A DNA stretch of 64,000 nucleotides from the NCBI RefSeq assembly GCF_001481295.1, contig NZ_LOPS01000037.1, positions 41,218 to 105,217 of the forward strand, given 5' to 3'. Position 1 is the stretch's first letter, and the number at the start of each line of letters is the position of its first letter. The notes beneath the pieces were generated by a model. It did not search any database. It had not been told where the DNA came from and worked only from the letters and a program-made list of their open reading frames with translations. Shown here piece by piece: positions 37,821 to 47,135 of this stretch. Both the position numbers and the translations under genes were made by a program. The DNA comes from Candidatus Methanomethylophilus sp. 1R26 (GTDB taxonomy: Archaea > Thermoplasmatota > Thermoplasmata > Methanomassiliicoccales > Methanomethylophilaceae).

Positions 37821-38382
37821 TGGTGTACGCGAAAGGCGGCCGCCGCGGCCGCGTGACCATCGGGATCTACAACGCCTACGACCCCAGGACGTTCAGGGAG
37901 CCCCACCGCAGGGTGATCGCCCGCGCCGGGGACCTCGCCATGGCCTTCGGGATGAACCTGGCACTGTTCGGCTTCCCCATCCCGGAGGACGCCAAGACGC
38001 CTGTGGAGATCGCGGATTTCATCGCCGGCACGACCAGCATCGGCGCCCACGGCGGCAATTTCCAGAAGCTCGCCGAGCTGGGACGTTCCAGATATTCCCG
38101 TTCCCCAACAAAGGGTTCCCGCCGCAGCTGGGGAAGGTCGTGCTGACCACCTGCAGGCCGGACAGAGGGAAGCAGATGCGCACCTCGGAGCTCGCCGCCC
38201 TCATAGAAGGGGGGCAGTCGGTGCTGCTGGTCTTCGGCATCGGCCCGCACGGCACCCCGAAGGAGGTCCATGACATCTCCGACATCGATTACGAGGTGAC
38301 GGGCGGGTGCTTCTCGCTGGAGACCTGCACCGCCCTGGGTGCAGTGTGCGGGAAGATCGACGCCGTACTCAACCCAGACTGA
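37820..38382 (+). CDS. DUF531 family protein, one frameshift
   Basis: Archaeal conserved protein. VTIGIYNAYDPRTFREPHRR, DLAMAFGMNLALFGFPIPED and GTTSIGAHGGNFQKLAELG are in the first frame; after one lost G at about 38085, FQIFPFPNKGFPPQLGKVVL, QSVLLVFGIGPHGTPKEVHD and GGCFSLETCTALGAVCGKID follow. The FGIGPHGTPK stretch resembles the SAM-binding knot loop of SPOUT RNA methyltransferases, so an RNA methylase-like fold is possible; that is a guess. Corrected length 187. ATG overlaps the previous stop. Confidence 0.8.
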
Positions 38383-38400
38383 GGCCGGGGAAAACATCTG

Positions 38401-38418
38401 CGGGGGCTTTCACCCCCG
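38401..38418. terminator. Hairpin between convergent DUF531 and purM genes
   Basis: CGGGGG and CCCCCG form a perfect 6-base stem around CTTTCA in the 43-base gap between two converging genes. Confidence 0.45.
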
Positions 38419-38425
38419 ATAGGTT

Positions 38426-39433
38426 TCAGTAATGGTCGTAGAGGATGTTCTCGGGGGCGTAGAGCACTCCGGAGCCTTCCTCGACGCGTCCGACGACCTG
38501 TGCGTTGGGATTCTCCTTCGCGATGTTCTCCGCGTCCTCCTCGGGCGCGATGATGGTGAATCCCATGCCCATGTTGAACGTCTGGTACGCTTCCCTGGTG
38601 TCGACGTTCCCCAGCTCCACGAGGAGCTCGAATATCCTCTGGGGCTTCACCGGGTCGTCGATGACATACCTGCATCCCTTGGCCATCCTCAGTATGTTCC
38701 TGAGGCCGCCTCCGGTGATGTCGACGAGCCCGTGGACCTCGTGCTTCGAGGTGATCCCGAGCACCTGCTTCACATAGATCTCGGTGGGGGTCAGGAGCTC
38801 CTTCCCCACGGACTGGTTCAGCCCGGGGGCGCTGTCGGTCATCTTCATGCCTGCAGACTCGACTATCTTCCTGGCGAGGGTGAGGCCGTTGGAATGGATC
38901 CCGGAGGACTTCAGGGAGACGATGAGGTCTCCTTTGCGGCAGGCATCGCCGGTTATGATCCTGTCCTTGTCCACCATGCCCATGCAGGTCCCGGAGAGGT
39001 CGAGCCCTTTCACGATCTCGGGCAGGACGGCTATCTCCCCGCCGACGATCTCCATGTCCGAGAGCTCGGCGCCCCTGTTCAGCCCGACGCCGATCTTCCC
39101 GGTGACCTCCTCGTCCGGCCTGTCGATGGCCACGTAATCGACGAAGGAGACAGGCTGCGCGTTGACGCAGATGGTATCGTTGACGTTCATTGCGATGCAG
39201 TCGATCCCGATGGTGTCCCAGATGCCCAGCTGCTCGGCGATGAGGATCTTGGTGCCGACCCCGTCGGTGGCCAGGGTGATGTACCGGTCGCCCATGTCGA
39301 CGAGGCTGGCGAAGAGGCCGGACTTCCTGACCATCTGGCCGATCCCGGACCTGCGGTAGGTGAGGTTCTGCACCAGGGACTCGATCGAGCTTGATTTCTT
39401 GTCGATGTTACGCCCGCTTTGGAGTACGTCCAT
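38426..39433 (-). CDS. purM: Phosphoribosylformylglycinamidine cyclo-ligase PurM
   Basis: Closes the imidazole ring (AIR synthase) after PurSLQ in purine synthesis. 335 residues: ITLATDGVGTKILIAEQLG (metal-binding Asp), GIDCIAMNVNDTICVNAQPV, SFVDYVAIDR, VGGEIAVLPEIVKG, RKGDLIVSLKSSGIHSNG, ARKIVES, DITGGGLRNILRMAKGCRY, YQTFNMGMGFTIIAPEEDAE. Complete and intact. It is far from the purSLQ cluster at 60.5-64 kb. Divergent from the CbiX-like gene. Confidence 0.96.
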   Translation of the reverse strand: MDVLQSGRNIDKKSSSIESLVQNLTYRRSGIGQMVRKSGLFASLVDMGDRYITLATDGVGTKILIAEQLGIWDTIGIDCIAMNVNDTICVNAQPVSFVDYVAIDRPDEEVTGKIGVGLNRGAELSDMEIVGGEIAVLPEIVKGLDLSGTCMGMVDKDRIITGDACRKGDLIVSLKSSGIHSNGLTLARKIVESAGMKMTDSAPGLNQSVGKELLTPTEIYVKQVLGITSKHEVHGLVDITGGGLRNILRMAKGCRYVIDDPVKPQRIFELLVELGNVDTREAYQTFNMGMGFTIIAPEEDAENIAKENPNAQVVGRVEEGSGVLYAPENILYDHY

Positions 39434-39558
39434 CCTGCTGCCATTGTTATCGCATCGGTCATCCGTTCCGCCTCTTAATTATTGTTCGCCGAAACGGCCC
39501 GCTCGGGCGTCATTTCGATGAAGGCATCTTTATCCGTCCGCCCGCCGTTCCGTCCCCC

Positions 39559-40335
39559 ATGAGGACAGCGGTGCTGATCATCGCACAAGGAGGGGACTCC
39601 GCAGGGGCCGCGGACGCGGCCTCCTTCCATGCGGAGCGCATAACGAAGCAGACGGGCATGGAGGTGCGCACCGCATACCTGCACAGCCTGCCGGGCATCG
39701 CCGAGACCGCCGCGGCCATGGCGGCGGACGGGATCGAAAGGATCATCGCCCTGCCCCTGTTCATGACCGACGGATACCTTCCGGACAAGGTCGTGCGCAT
39801 GAAGCTGGGTCTTTCCCCCGGAGCGATGTCGGGCAGGGTGTCCGGCGGCGGGAAGGAAGCGGACATTGTCTTCACCGGGACGTTCGGGGGCCGTCAGAAG
39901 ATGAGGACGGTCCTGGTTCAGGCGTGCGACGCGAACGGGGCATCGCCGGAGAGAACCTCCGTCATGCTGGTGTTCCACGGCAGCAACGGGAAGGAAGGGG
40001 TGCCCTGCGCCGAACCCTGCGCCGGATACCTGAAGGAGAGAGGGTACCTCACAGAGGTGGCATACAATGAGTTCCAGAGCCCGGGTGTCGAAGAAGCTTT
40101 GAACGGCCTCATGCGCGCAGGGAAGGACATCCTCGTCATCCCCATGTTCGTCTCCCCCGGGAAGCACACCGCGGAGGACATACCCGGAAAGCTCGGTCTG
40201 GAAGGAAGTGCCAGGGTCCGCAGTTTCGAGACTCCGGGAGGTCCCCGCCGCATTACCTACACGCACGAGATCGGCCTGTGCCCGGGCGTGACCTACATAC
40301 TGAAGGACCTCATTTCCGAAGCGTTCGCCCGCTGA
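39559..40335 (+). CDS. Two-domain CbiX/CfbA-like sirohydrochlorin chelatase
   Basis: 258 residues made of two chelatase half-domains. The second has LVFHGSNGKEG and ILVIPMFVSPGKHTAEDIPG, with both metal-ligand His. The first repeats the pattern (VLIIAQGGDSAG; IIALPLFMTDGYLPDKVVRM) but has Gln for the first His and no His in the second motif, so it is degenerate. Family members insert Co2+ or Ni2+ into sirohydrochlorin, for cobalamin or coenzyme F430. Which metal is used here cannot be told. TATA-like TCTTTATCC is about 30 bases before the ATG. Confidence 0.8.
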   Translation: MRTAVLIIAQGGDSAGAADAASFHAERITKQTGMEVRTAYLHSLPGIAETAAAMAADGIERIIALPLFMTDGYLPDKVVRMKLGLSPGAMSGRVSGGGKEADIVFTGTFGGRQKMRTVLVQACDANGASPERTSVMLVFHGSNGKEGVPCAEPCAGYLKERGYLTEVAYNEFQSPGVEEALNGLMRAGKDILVIPMFVSPGKHTAEDIPGKLGLEGSARVRSFETPGGPRRITYTHEIGLCPGVTYILKDLISEAFAR

Positions 40336-40572
40336 TCGGTTTAGTTCTCTCCCGTTCATCCCGCAGTCCACTGTGAAGAAGTCCAGGAAATAGGTGGCAA
40401 TGGCTGCCGGCGGGGTCCGGCATAAGTCAAGTCCCAGATCATAGATGCGGATCATCATCGAGAGAAGATCAGGGACGTTTACAGCGTCAGCACGAGAACC
40501 GCCGTGGGCGGCGGTCCTGGTGCCCATGTGAGTACCGCATCATATATATGACATAATGTAAATAAATCGCTC

Positions 40573-41082
40573 ATGAAAAGGGTCCTTATCGTCTGCTACT
40601 CATGGTCGAACGGCAACACCTTGCGCGTCGCCGGGATGCTGCGCGATGCTCTGGGCGCGGATTATGCCGAGATAAAGACTGCAGTCCCTTACCCGAAGGA
40701 CTACAATGAGACCGTAGACCAGGGGCAGAGGGAGGTCGAGGAAGGGTTCACGCCCGAGATTGAGCCCATCGGCAGGAATCCGGATGATTATGAGATCATC
40801 GTCCTCGCCACCCCGATCTGGTGGTACACCATGGCCCCTGCGATGCTCTCCTACGTCCGCTCGGTCGATTGGAACGGGAGGACCGTCGTCCCCCTGGCCA
40901 CCAACGGCGGCTGGCCGGGGCATCTCATGGACGATATCAGGGCCGAATGCAGGGGCGCGCGCATTGAGTGCCCCATGGAGGTAAGGTTCGACTCCGAGGG
41001 CGGGCCCGACATGGTGACCCCGGAGAAGGATGTGAGGTCCTGGATCGGATCGGTGAAGGCGCTCGCTGGGATGCCGTCCTGA
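40573..41082 (+). CDS. Flavodoxin-like protein
   Basis: 169 residues. The FMN phosphate loop is near the N-terminus in VLIVCYSWSNGNTLRVAGML, followed by IVLATPIWWYTMAPAMLSYV and TVVPLATNGGWPGHLMDDI, the two flavin-ring loops of flavodoxins of the NADPH-oxidoreductase-like type. Probably an FMN electron carrier or quinone/flavin reductase. A TATA-like CATATATATG about 28 bases upstream suggests a leaderless transcript. The 237 bases before it hold a small hairpin (ACCGCC-GTGG-GCGGCGGT type) but no clear gene. Confidence 0.82.
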   Translation: MKRVLIVCYSWSNGNTLRVAGMLRDALGADYAEIKTAVPYPKDYNETVDQGQREVEEGFTPEIEPIGRNPDDYEIIVLATPIWWYTMAPAMLSYVRSVDWNGRTVVPLATNGGWPGHLMDDIRAECRGARIECPMEVRFDSEGGPDMVTPEKDVRSWIGSVKALAGMPS

Positions 41083-41130
41083 GCCATTCCCGGGGTACAT
41101 TCTTATACCCCCGGCACTGATGGGAACTCC

Positions 41131-41817
41131 GTGTCCGATCTGCATGACAGATGGGTCGCTGAACGCCACAGCGAATACTACTACAAGCTTGCGAAGAAAG
41201 AGGGGTACCGCTCGAGGGCCTCCTACAAGCTGATGCAGATCGACGACCGCTTCCACATCTTCCATGAGGGCGACAACGTCGTCGACCTCGGGGCCTGCCC
41301 CGGAGGATGGTCCCAGGTGGCCCGCGAGCGCGTGGGCGACACCTCCAAGGTCATCGGTGTGGACCTCCGCTACATCCATCCCCTCCCCGGGGTGGACTTC
41401 ATCATCGGGGACATCACCGAGGACTCCACCATGATACGCCTCCTCGAAATGGTCGGGGGCAAGGTGGACGTCGTCCTCTCCGATATGGCGCCCAACATCG
41501 CCGGCCAGTACTCGATGGACCACGCGAGGTCGATAGAGCTCTGCATGTACGCCGTGGACGTATGCGACCGCATCCTCAAGAAAGGCGGGCGCTGCGTCAT
41601 GAAGGTCTTCATGGGGGACCTCTTCGACAGCCTCACCAAGGAGCTCGACAAGAGGTTCGAGAAGGTCATCGTCCACTCTCCCGATGCGTCGCGCCCGACC
41701 TCCTCCGAGGTCTACGTCATCTCCAAAGGATTCTTGGGGGCCCACAATGTCAAGCCCAGGAAACTGGAGGCCGCGCCCGAGGAGCCTGATTTCAAGCCGA
41801 AGGGCGGGAACTTCTGA
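41131..41817 (+). CDS. rlmE: 23S rRNA uridine-2'-O-methyltransferase (RrmJ/FtsJ)
   Basis: SAM-dependent methylase of the A-loop uridine in 23S rRNA. 228 residues. KEGYRSRASYKLMQID (catalytic Lys), VVDLGACPGGWSQVA (SAM motif I), VDVVLSDMAPNIAG (catalytic Asp), GGRCVMKVFMGD (catalytic Lys), RPTSSEVYVISKGF (catalytic Glu): the K-D-K-E tetrad is complete. GTG start at 41131; TATA-like CTTATACC about 25 bases upstream. Intact. Confidence 0.95.
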   Translation: MSDLHDRWVAERHSEYYYKLAKKEGYRSRASYKLMQIDDRFHIFHEGDNVVDLGACPGGWSQVARERVGDTSKVIGVDLRYIHPLPGVDFIIGDITEDSTMIRLLEMVGGKVDVVLSDMAPNIAGQYSMDHARSIELCMYAVDVCDRILKKGGRCVMKVFMGDLFDSLTKELDKRFEKVIVHSPDASRPTSSEVYVISKGFLGAHNVKPRKLEAAPEEPDFKPKGGNF

Positions 41818-41838
41818 CCGTCCGGACTGTCCTCTGTA

Positions 41839-44589
41839 TCAGTCCCAGAATCTCTTGGTCCGGGCGTACCTGACCTCTGCGGCCATGATGTCGCGCAGGA
41901 GGTCGTCCTCGTCCACGTGCATCTTCATGAGGATCCTGGCCGCGACCTCGGGCCCGATGCCCCTGCCGGCGAGGACGATCGCCGCCTTCCCGCCGTAGGA
42001 GTTCACGAGGTTGGCGTTCTTGACGATCCTCTTGTCGGTGTTCTTCCCCTTGGCATCCCTGTCCGGCTTGGCGAAGTCGGCGATCTCATCGCGCTCGTAG
42101 TCCTTCAGGAGCGCGATCATGTAGCCCCCGCATTTGGGGCAGACGAACTTCTTCGGGGACTGGCCGACCACCACCCGGCGCTGGTTCTTGCAGCTGAGGC
42201 AGGTGGCGTAGAGGACCTCGGACTCCAGCCTCTTCTTCATGGCGGCCAGGATGGCATGGTCCGCACGGGCGGGCTGCATCAGCTCCTTGGTCCGGGTGAT
42301 CCCCTCGAGGCCGATATCGGAGATGCCCTGCTCCACGACCTTGATCTTCCCCTCGGATATCAGCCTGACCACGGTCTCGGTGTCCGGGACGTCGAGGTCC
42401 TCCCAGATGACCATGTTGAAGGCGTCGTTGTAGGCGGGAGTGTCCTTGTGGAGGTCGAAGAGCCTGCCGTAGTTGATGTAGCGGCGGTCCGCGCCCTTCT
42501 CGATGATGCCGAACTTCTTCGCTATGTTCACGAAACGCCATTTCAGCTGGCTGGAGTTCAGGATGGAGAGCTTGCAGAGCGCCTCCACCGTCCCCGGCCT
42601 GATCGAGAGGAAGGTGTCCCTGACGACCCTGCGGTCGATGCTCCTGGGCAGCTGGATGATTATGCGGTAAGCGTCGGTGGTGAGGCCGATGCTCTCCCCT
42701 ATCCTGGCCATCAGGAGCGCCGACACGATCTTGGCGAGGGTCTCGTTCACCCTGCTCCCGAAGCAGCAGTTTATGATGGCTAGCCTGTCGCCGGTCTCGA
42801 TGGTGACGGTGCGGTCGTCGGGCATGGTCCATTTCTCCGTCTGGCCCGAGAAGTACCCGTCTATGCGCTCAACGGCCGCCTTGTCCCCCGGATAGCGCCC
42901 GTAGTCCCTCACGCGACGGAGATGACCCACCTCCATCGCGACCTCGAACGGGACGGGTATGTCGGAGCCTTCCCAGGCCGGCACGTTGCCGACGGTCTTG
43001 GCCTCCTCGACCAGCAGCTCGTTCTCCCTCTCCTCGATGACCCTCCAGGTCCTTCCCTTGGCGATGAACAGCGCCTCGGACTCCTCCAGGGTGGCGACGA
43101 AGTTCTCGTCCAGGGTGCCGATCACCGCGCGGGAGCCGATGTCGCGGACGAGGTAGATCTTCTCGTCGGGGATCATCGAGATGTTGCTGTAGAAGTACTC
43201 CATGCCCTTGCGGGACCTCTTGAGGGACCCGTCGTACTCCAGGAGGATGCGGATGGACTTCAGCTGCTCCACGGTGGCGTCGAAGACGGAGCGCTCGAGG
43301 TCCTTGAACGGGTAGGAGCGCTTGATGAGCGCGAACGCCCGGTCCGCATCGATGGCCCCGGTCATGGTCATGGCGACCAGCTGGTTGGCCAGGACCGAGA
43401 GGGGAGAGGGGCGGCCCGCGCCGTGCTCCATGAGCTTCTCCTCGCACCTGCGGGCCACCACCATGGCCTCCGCGATCTCGTCCGGGGCGGTGGCAAGGAT
43501 CTCCGCGCGGATCTTCCCGCCGACGCGGTGGCCCGCCCTGCCGGCCCTCTGGGTCATGCGTGCCACCTGCCTCGGGCTGTTGTACTGCAGCACGAGGTCG
43601 GCCGACCCGATGTCGATCCCCAGCTCCAGCGACGATGTGCAGATGAGGGCCTTCAGCTTCTGGGTCTTGAACGCATCCTCGGTCTCGGTCCTGTGCTCCT
43701 TGGACAGGGACCCGTGATGGACGCCTATGGGGTATTTCTCGTCCCACATGAGGTAGCGGGAGGCCAGCCACTCGGCCGTCTCGCGGGTGTTCACGAAGAA
43801 CAGGGCGGAGGTAACGCTGTCGATGAGCTCGCGGGCGCGCTTCATCACCGCCAGGATGTCGGGGTCGGCCTGCAGCTTGTCCTGCAGGGCGGCATCCTCC
43901 TCTTTCGGTACGGGGCATTCGACCTTGATGGAGAAGTCCCTGAACGAATCATGCTTGCACAGGGAGACCTTCCTGCCGGCCCCGGCCAGGTAATCGCGGA
44001 CCTCCTCCAGGTTGCCGACGGTCGCGGACAGGCCGATCCTCTGGAACTCGCCGCAGAGCAGGGTGAGCCTTTCGAGGGCGACAGCCAGCTGGGCGCCTCT
44101 CTCGTTGCCGGCGAGCTCATGGATCTCATCGACCACCACCCACTGGACCCTCTTCATCGCCGACCTCAGGTTCTTGCCGGTGAACATGACCTGCAGCGTC
44201 TCGGGGGTGGTGATGAGGATCTGAGGGGGGTTCTTGGACTGCCTCTGCCTCTCGGCGGCCGGCGTGTCCCCGTGGCGGACCCCGACGGTTATCCCCAGCT
44301 TGGACCCGAGGTCCGACATCCTGCGGAGCATATCGCGGTTCAGCGCTCTGAGCGGCGTGATGTATATGCAGCGGATGCCCTCGCCGCTGTTGGTGGAGTA
44401 TATGCTGTCGAAGATCGGCAGCATCGCGGATTCGGTCTTCCCGATCCCGGTGGGGGCGACGACGAGGACGTTCTCGCCCTTCTGGATCCTGGGTATGGCG
44501 TCCTTCTGGGGATCTGTGGGCTCGGTTATGCCCATCCCGGCCAGAGCATCTACAACGGCTTGGCCGAGCGTATCGAAGGGCATGTTCAA
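41839..44589 (-). CDS. Lhr2-type DNA/RNA helicase with zinc ribbon
   Basis: 916 residues, intact. Motif I VVAPTGIGKTESAM, Ia ITPLRALNRDM, GDTPAAERQRQ, II VVDEIHELAG, III GLSATVGN, IV FFVNTRETAEW, V CTSSLELGIDIGS, VI QRAGRAGHRVGG. A winged-helix/beta-barrel core follows, with RLAIINCCFGSRVNETLAKI. A four-Cys element CLSCKNQRR...FVCPKCGGY near residue 790 and a C-terminal HhH-like GGKAAIVLAGRGIGPEVAARIL are typical of archaeal Lhr2/ASH-Ski2-like helicases. It is distinct from the 1780-residue Lhr at 22-27 kb. Confidence 0.92.
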   Translation of the reverse strand: MNMPFDTLGQAVVDALAGMGITEPTDPQKDAIPRIQKGENVLVVAPTGIGKTESAMLPIFDSIYSTNSGEGIRCIYITPLRALNRDMLRRMSDLGSKLGITVGVRHGDTPAAERQRQSKNPPQILITTPETLQVMFTGKNLRSAMKRVQWVVVDEIHELAGNERGAQLAVALERLTLLCGEFQRIGLSATVGNLEEVRDYLAGAGRKVSLCKHDSFRDFSIKVECPVPKEEDAALQDKLQADPDILAVMKRARELIDSVTSALFFVNTRETAEWLASRYLMWDEKYPIGVHHGSLSKEHRTETEDAFKTQKLKALICTSSLELGIDIGSADLVLQYNSPRQVARMTQRAGRAGHRVGGKIRAEILATAPDEIAEAMVVARRCEEKLMEHGAGRPSPLSVLANQLVAMTMTGAIDADRAFALIKRSYPFKDLERSVFDATVEQLKSIRILLEYDGSLKRSRKGMEYFYSNISMIPDEKIYLVRDIGSRAVIGTLDENFVATLEESEALFIAKGRTWRVIEERENELLVEEAKTVGNVPAWEGSDIPVPFEVAMEVGHLRRVRDYGRYPGDKAAVERIDGYFSGQTEKWTMPDDRTVTIETGDRLAIINCCFGSRVNETLAKIVSALLMARIGESIGLTTDAYRIIIQLPRSIDRRVVRDTFLSIRPGTVEALCKLSILNSSQLKWRFVNIAKKFGIIEKGADRRYINYGRLFDLHKDTPAYNDAFNMVIWEDLDVPDTETVVRLISEGKIKVVEQGISDIGLEGITRTKELMQPARADHAILAAMKKRLESEVLYATCLSCKNQRRVVVGQSPKKFVCPKCGGYMIALLKDYERDEIADFAKPDRDAKGKNTDKRIVKNANLVNSYGGKAAIVLAGRGIGPEVAARILMKMHVDEDDLLRDIMAAEVRYARTKRFWD

Positions 44590-44603
44590 AAAGGGAAAAC
44601 GCG

Positions 44604-44634
44604 GCCTTCGGGGGATGGAAGCGGCCCCGAAGGC
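44604..44634 (-). terminator. Hairpin after hdrD
   Basis: GCCTTCGGGG and CCCCGAAGGC make a perfect 10-base stem with an 11-base loop, 17 bases beyond the hdrD stop, and the reverse-strand side is followed by a short T run (complement of 44588-44592). Confidence 0.55.
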
Positions 44635-44650
44635 GTCAGCAGCGTTTCGT

Positions 44651-45869
44651 TCAGGCCTTCTGCGAAGGCTTCTCGGCAGGCGCGGTGACCTGCAGGAGGA
44701 TCTCGCCGATGTCCATGACCTTGATCTTGGAGTTGATCGCCTTAGCGCCCTGGCTCAGGTTGGTGACGCAGAACGGGCAGGCGGTGACGAGGATCTCGGC
44801 GCCGGTGGCCTCGGCATCCCTGATCCTGTCGGCGGCGATCCTGACGGCGAAGTTGTTGAACTGGGACTTGTAGCCTCCTCCGGCGCCGCAGCACCTGGAG
44901 TTGGCCCTGTTCCTGGACATCTCGACGAACTCGAGGCCCTTGATGGCCTTCAGGATCTCCCTGGGCTCCTCGTACACTCCCATGTGCCTTCCGAGGTGGC
45001 ACGGGTCGTGGTAGGTGACCTTGTGGGGGAAGGGCTGGAGGATGGCGAGCTTCCTCGTCTTGATGAGGTTGTTGACGTACTGGGTGAAGTGGTAGACGTT
45101 CTGTCCGACCTTGGCGTAGTATTTGCCGAAGTCGGTCGAGACGGTCTTGAAGCATCCGGAGCAGGTCATGACCATGTCCTTGGCACCCATTCCGTCGGCC
45201 TTCTCGACGATGTGCTCGGCGCACTCGAGGGAGTAGCTGTCGTCGCCGGTCCTCAGGAGGGGGGAGGTGCAGCACCACTCGTCCTCGCCGAGGATGTTCA
45301 TCTTGACGCCTGCCCTGTTGAGGACGCGGACGCCGGTCTGGGGGATGGTCTGCTGCCTGAAGGAGCCGGTGCATCCTGCGAAGAAGATCACATCGGGCAC
45401 GTCGTACTTGGGGACCTCTGCAGGCCACCAGTCGCCGCGGTGCTTCTGGTCGCCGCCGTACGGGTTGCGGACCTTGGCGACCTTCTCGGCCATGCCCTTG
45501 TGGGCGTTGAGGGGCCCCATGCCGTTCTCGACGATCCAGGCCCTGAGGGACTCCCAGAGCTCGACCAGGGGGATCTTGGCGTGGCAGACGGCCTCGCAGT
45601 TCCCGCAGCCGGTGCACTTGTACATGGCATCGACGAAGTAGGGGTTGAGCGAGGCGACCCTCTTCAGGGGCTTGTCCATCGGACCGGCCACGTTGATCTG
45701 GTTCATGTAGTAGATTTTGCCGCGGGGGAGTGTCAGACTCCCAGGGGGTCTGCCTGTGGGCTTCGCATACCGAGATGCAGTAACCGCACTGAACGCAGGC
45801 GGTGAGATATTGCTCGATGAACGGCATCTTCGCGGGGATGACCGATTTCGGGGCTTCTTTTGCTTCCAT
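44651..45869 (-). CDS. hdrD: Heterodisulfide reductase subunit D, one frameshift
   Basis: Reduces the CoM-S-S-CoB heterodisulfide in the last step of methanogenesis. From ATG 45869: MEAKEAPKSVIPAKMPFIEQ, then two [4Fe-4S] ferredoxin motifs, YLTACVQCGYCISVC and YKCTGCGNCEAVCHAKIP, then two CCG domains (FFAGCTGSFR...EWCCTSPLLRTG...CSGCFKT and YHDPCHLGRH...SRCCGAGGGY...TACPFC) that hold the catalytic cluster. This is the HdrD plan (HdrC plus HdrB fused). The N-terminal part lies in another frame; one extra C in CCCCC at about 45728 explains it, and 405 residues result. No hdrE or fpo gene adjoins it. In Methanomassiliicoccales HdrD is thought to work with an Fpo-like complex. Confidence 0.92.
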
Positions 45870-46339
45870 CTTGAAAACCTCTGTCCGGAAGAGAGCGGAT
45901 TGCAGCCGCTTTCTTAATATTAGCAGGAAAGAGGAAACTTGTTTAATAAGCCTTTTGTGGGACACGCTGGACGGTCTGAATGCCTCGGCGGCGCGCGCGG
46001 TCATTTCCGTGCCGCATGGAAGGAAATGTGCCAGCGGGAGGATGCGCGCATCGATGCTGTTCCCTGGGAAGGCGATACAGCCAAGAGATGTACCGTCCCG
46101 GCAGTCTGTCTGAATTCGCCACTGGGTTTTAGACCATATGAGCCAGATGTCAGATTTCTTATACATCTGCGGGAAAACGTCAGCTGCGATCGAACTTATG
46201 TATGCTGCCGGAGTGCGAGATAGTTAACGCATCCCGATGATCGCACCGGAATTAGAGACAGCAGACCGATCGCGGTCATGTCCAGACAGCGCCTGATATA
46301 AAGTACGAAATGGTTGCCGGCATCAGGAGCTCGCTGAGC
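45870..46339. other. Gene-poor stretch upstream of hdrD
   Basis: About 470 bases between the divergent hdrD and DUF1828 genes. Next to hdrD are TATA-like strings (TTAATATTAG at 45914-45923 and GTTTAATAAG at 45941-45950). A TATA-like GATATAAAG is at 46295-46303 before the DUF1828 gene. The middle is less GC-rich than its surroundings and no frame has coding character or a recognisable motif. Confidence 0.5.
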
Positions 46340-46750
46340 ATGGCTGATGTCGATGGGATGATAGCGGAGATGAAGGAGGCTCTGTGCCCGGAGGTCTCGG
46401 CGGAAGAAGTCGGCAAAGATACTTACCGGATACATACTGGGTATTTCTTCCAGGACGGCGACGAGCTGTATATCGTCCTCCGCAGAGGAGAGAACGGCTG
46501 GGTGCTGACCGACAACGGCCACACTGTTATGTGGTTGTCCTACGAGGATTTCGAGCTCACCGAGTCCCAGATGTCCGCCCTTACGAGGACGCCGCCATGC
46601 AGCTATGCTAGATATGATGGGGGCTGCATATGGGTACCGATAGGGGAGACGGATGCCGGTGGCGCCATCAGGTCCATAGTGCAGGTCATCCTCGGGGCGG
46701 CAGACCTGCTCTATCTGAACCGCCGGAACGCGCGTATCATGCCCTCCTGA
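46340..46750 (+). CDS. DUF1828-like protein
   Basis: 136 residues: ADVDGMIAEMKEALCPEVSA, then the DUF1828 signature region YRIHTGYFFQDGDELYIVLR, GWVLTDNGHTVMWLSYEDFE. DUF1828 proteins are small, scattered among bacteria and archaea, often in mobile or defence-rich regions, and have no settled function. ATG 46340 is chosen because the TATA-like box at 46295-46303 is too close to the alternative ATG at 46310. The gene sits alone in a gene-poor stretch next to tRNA-Lys, which fits acquired DNA. Confidence 0.65.
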   Translation: MADVDGMIAEMKEALCPEVSAEEVGKDTYRIHTGYFFQDGDELYIVLRRGENGWVLTDNGHTVMWLSYEDFELTESQMSALTRTPPCSYARYDGGCIWVPIGETDAGGAIRSIVQVILGAADLLYLNRRNARIMPS

Positions 46751-46964
46751 TGCCTAGGCGTGCTTTGGGAGTGCCGGAAAGCTGTCCGACAGACGACGGA
46801 TTCAGACAGGGCTGGTTTTTCACGGCATCATACTCGCTGGATGTCGCTTCGGATATCTCAGCCGTGATGGCTTTGCGAATCGCAGCGGTCTGTTCCGATG
46901 CCGGCGGAGAACGGAAAGCTATTCTTTATCAGTTTCAGGGAACTAATATGCTGGACAGAAAAAT

Positions 46965-47041
46965 TGGCGGGCTTGAGGGGATTCGAACCCTTGGCCGTTC
47001 GATTAAGAGTCGAACGCTCTACCTAGCTGAGCTACAAGCCC
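46965..47041 (-). tRNA. tRNA-Lys (anticodon CTT)
   Basis: Read on the reverse strand: acceptor GGGCTTG pairs with CAAGCCC, D arm GCTC...GAGC, anticodon arm GTTCGA-CTCTTAA-TCGAAC giving CTT, T arm with GGTTCGAATCC. Discriminator G and CCA encoded at the 3' end (46965-46967). No intron. Confidence 0.96.
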
Positions 47042-47135
47042 TTGTAAACCTGCCCATATTATTGTGGTATTTAACTATACCGATTGGCGAAGAGGTTTCA
47101 GGACGCCGGGGCCCCGAACCCCGGGCATCCTGGCA

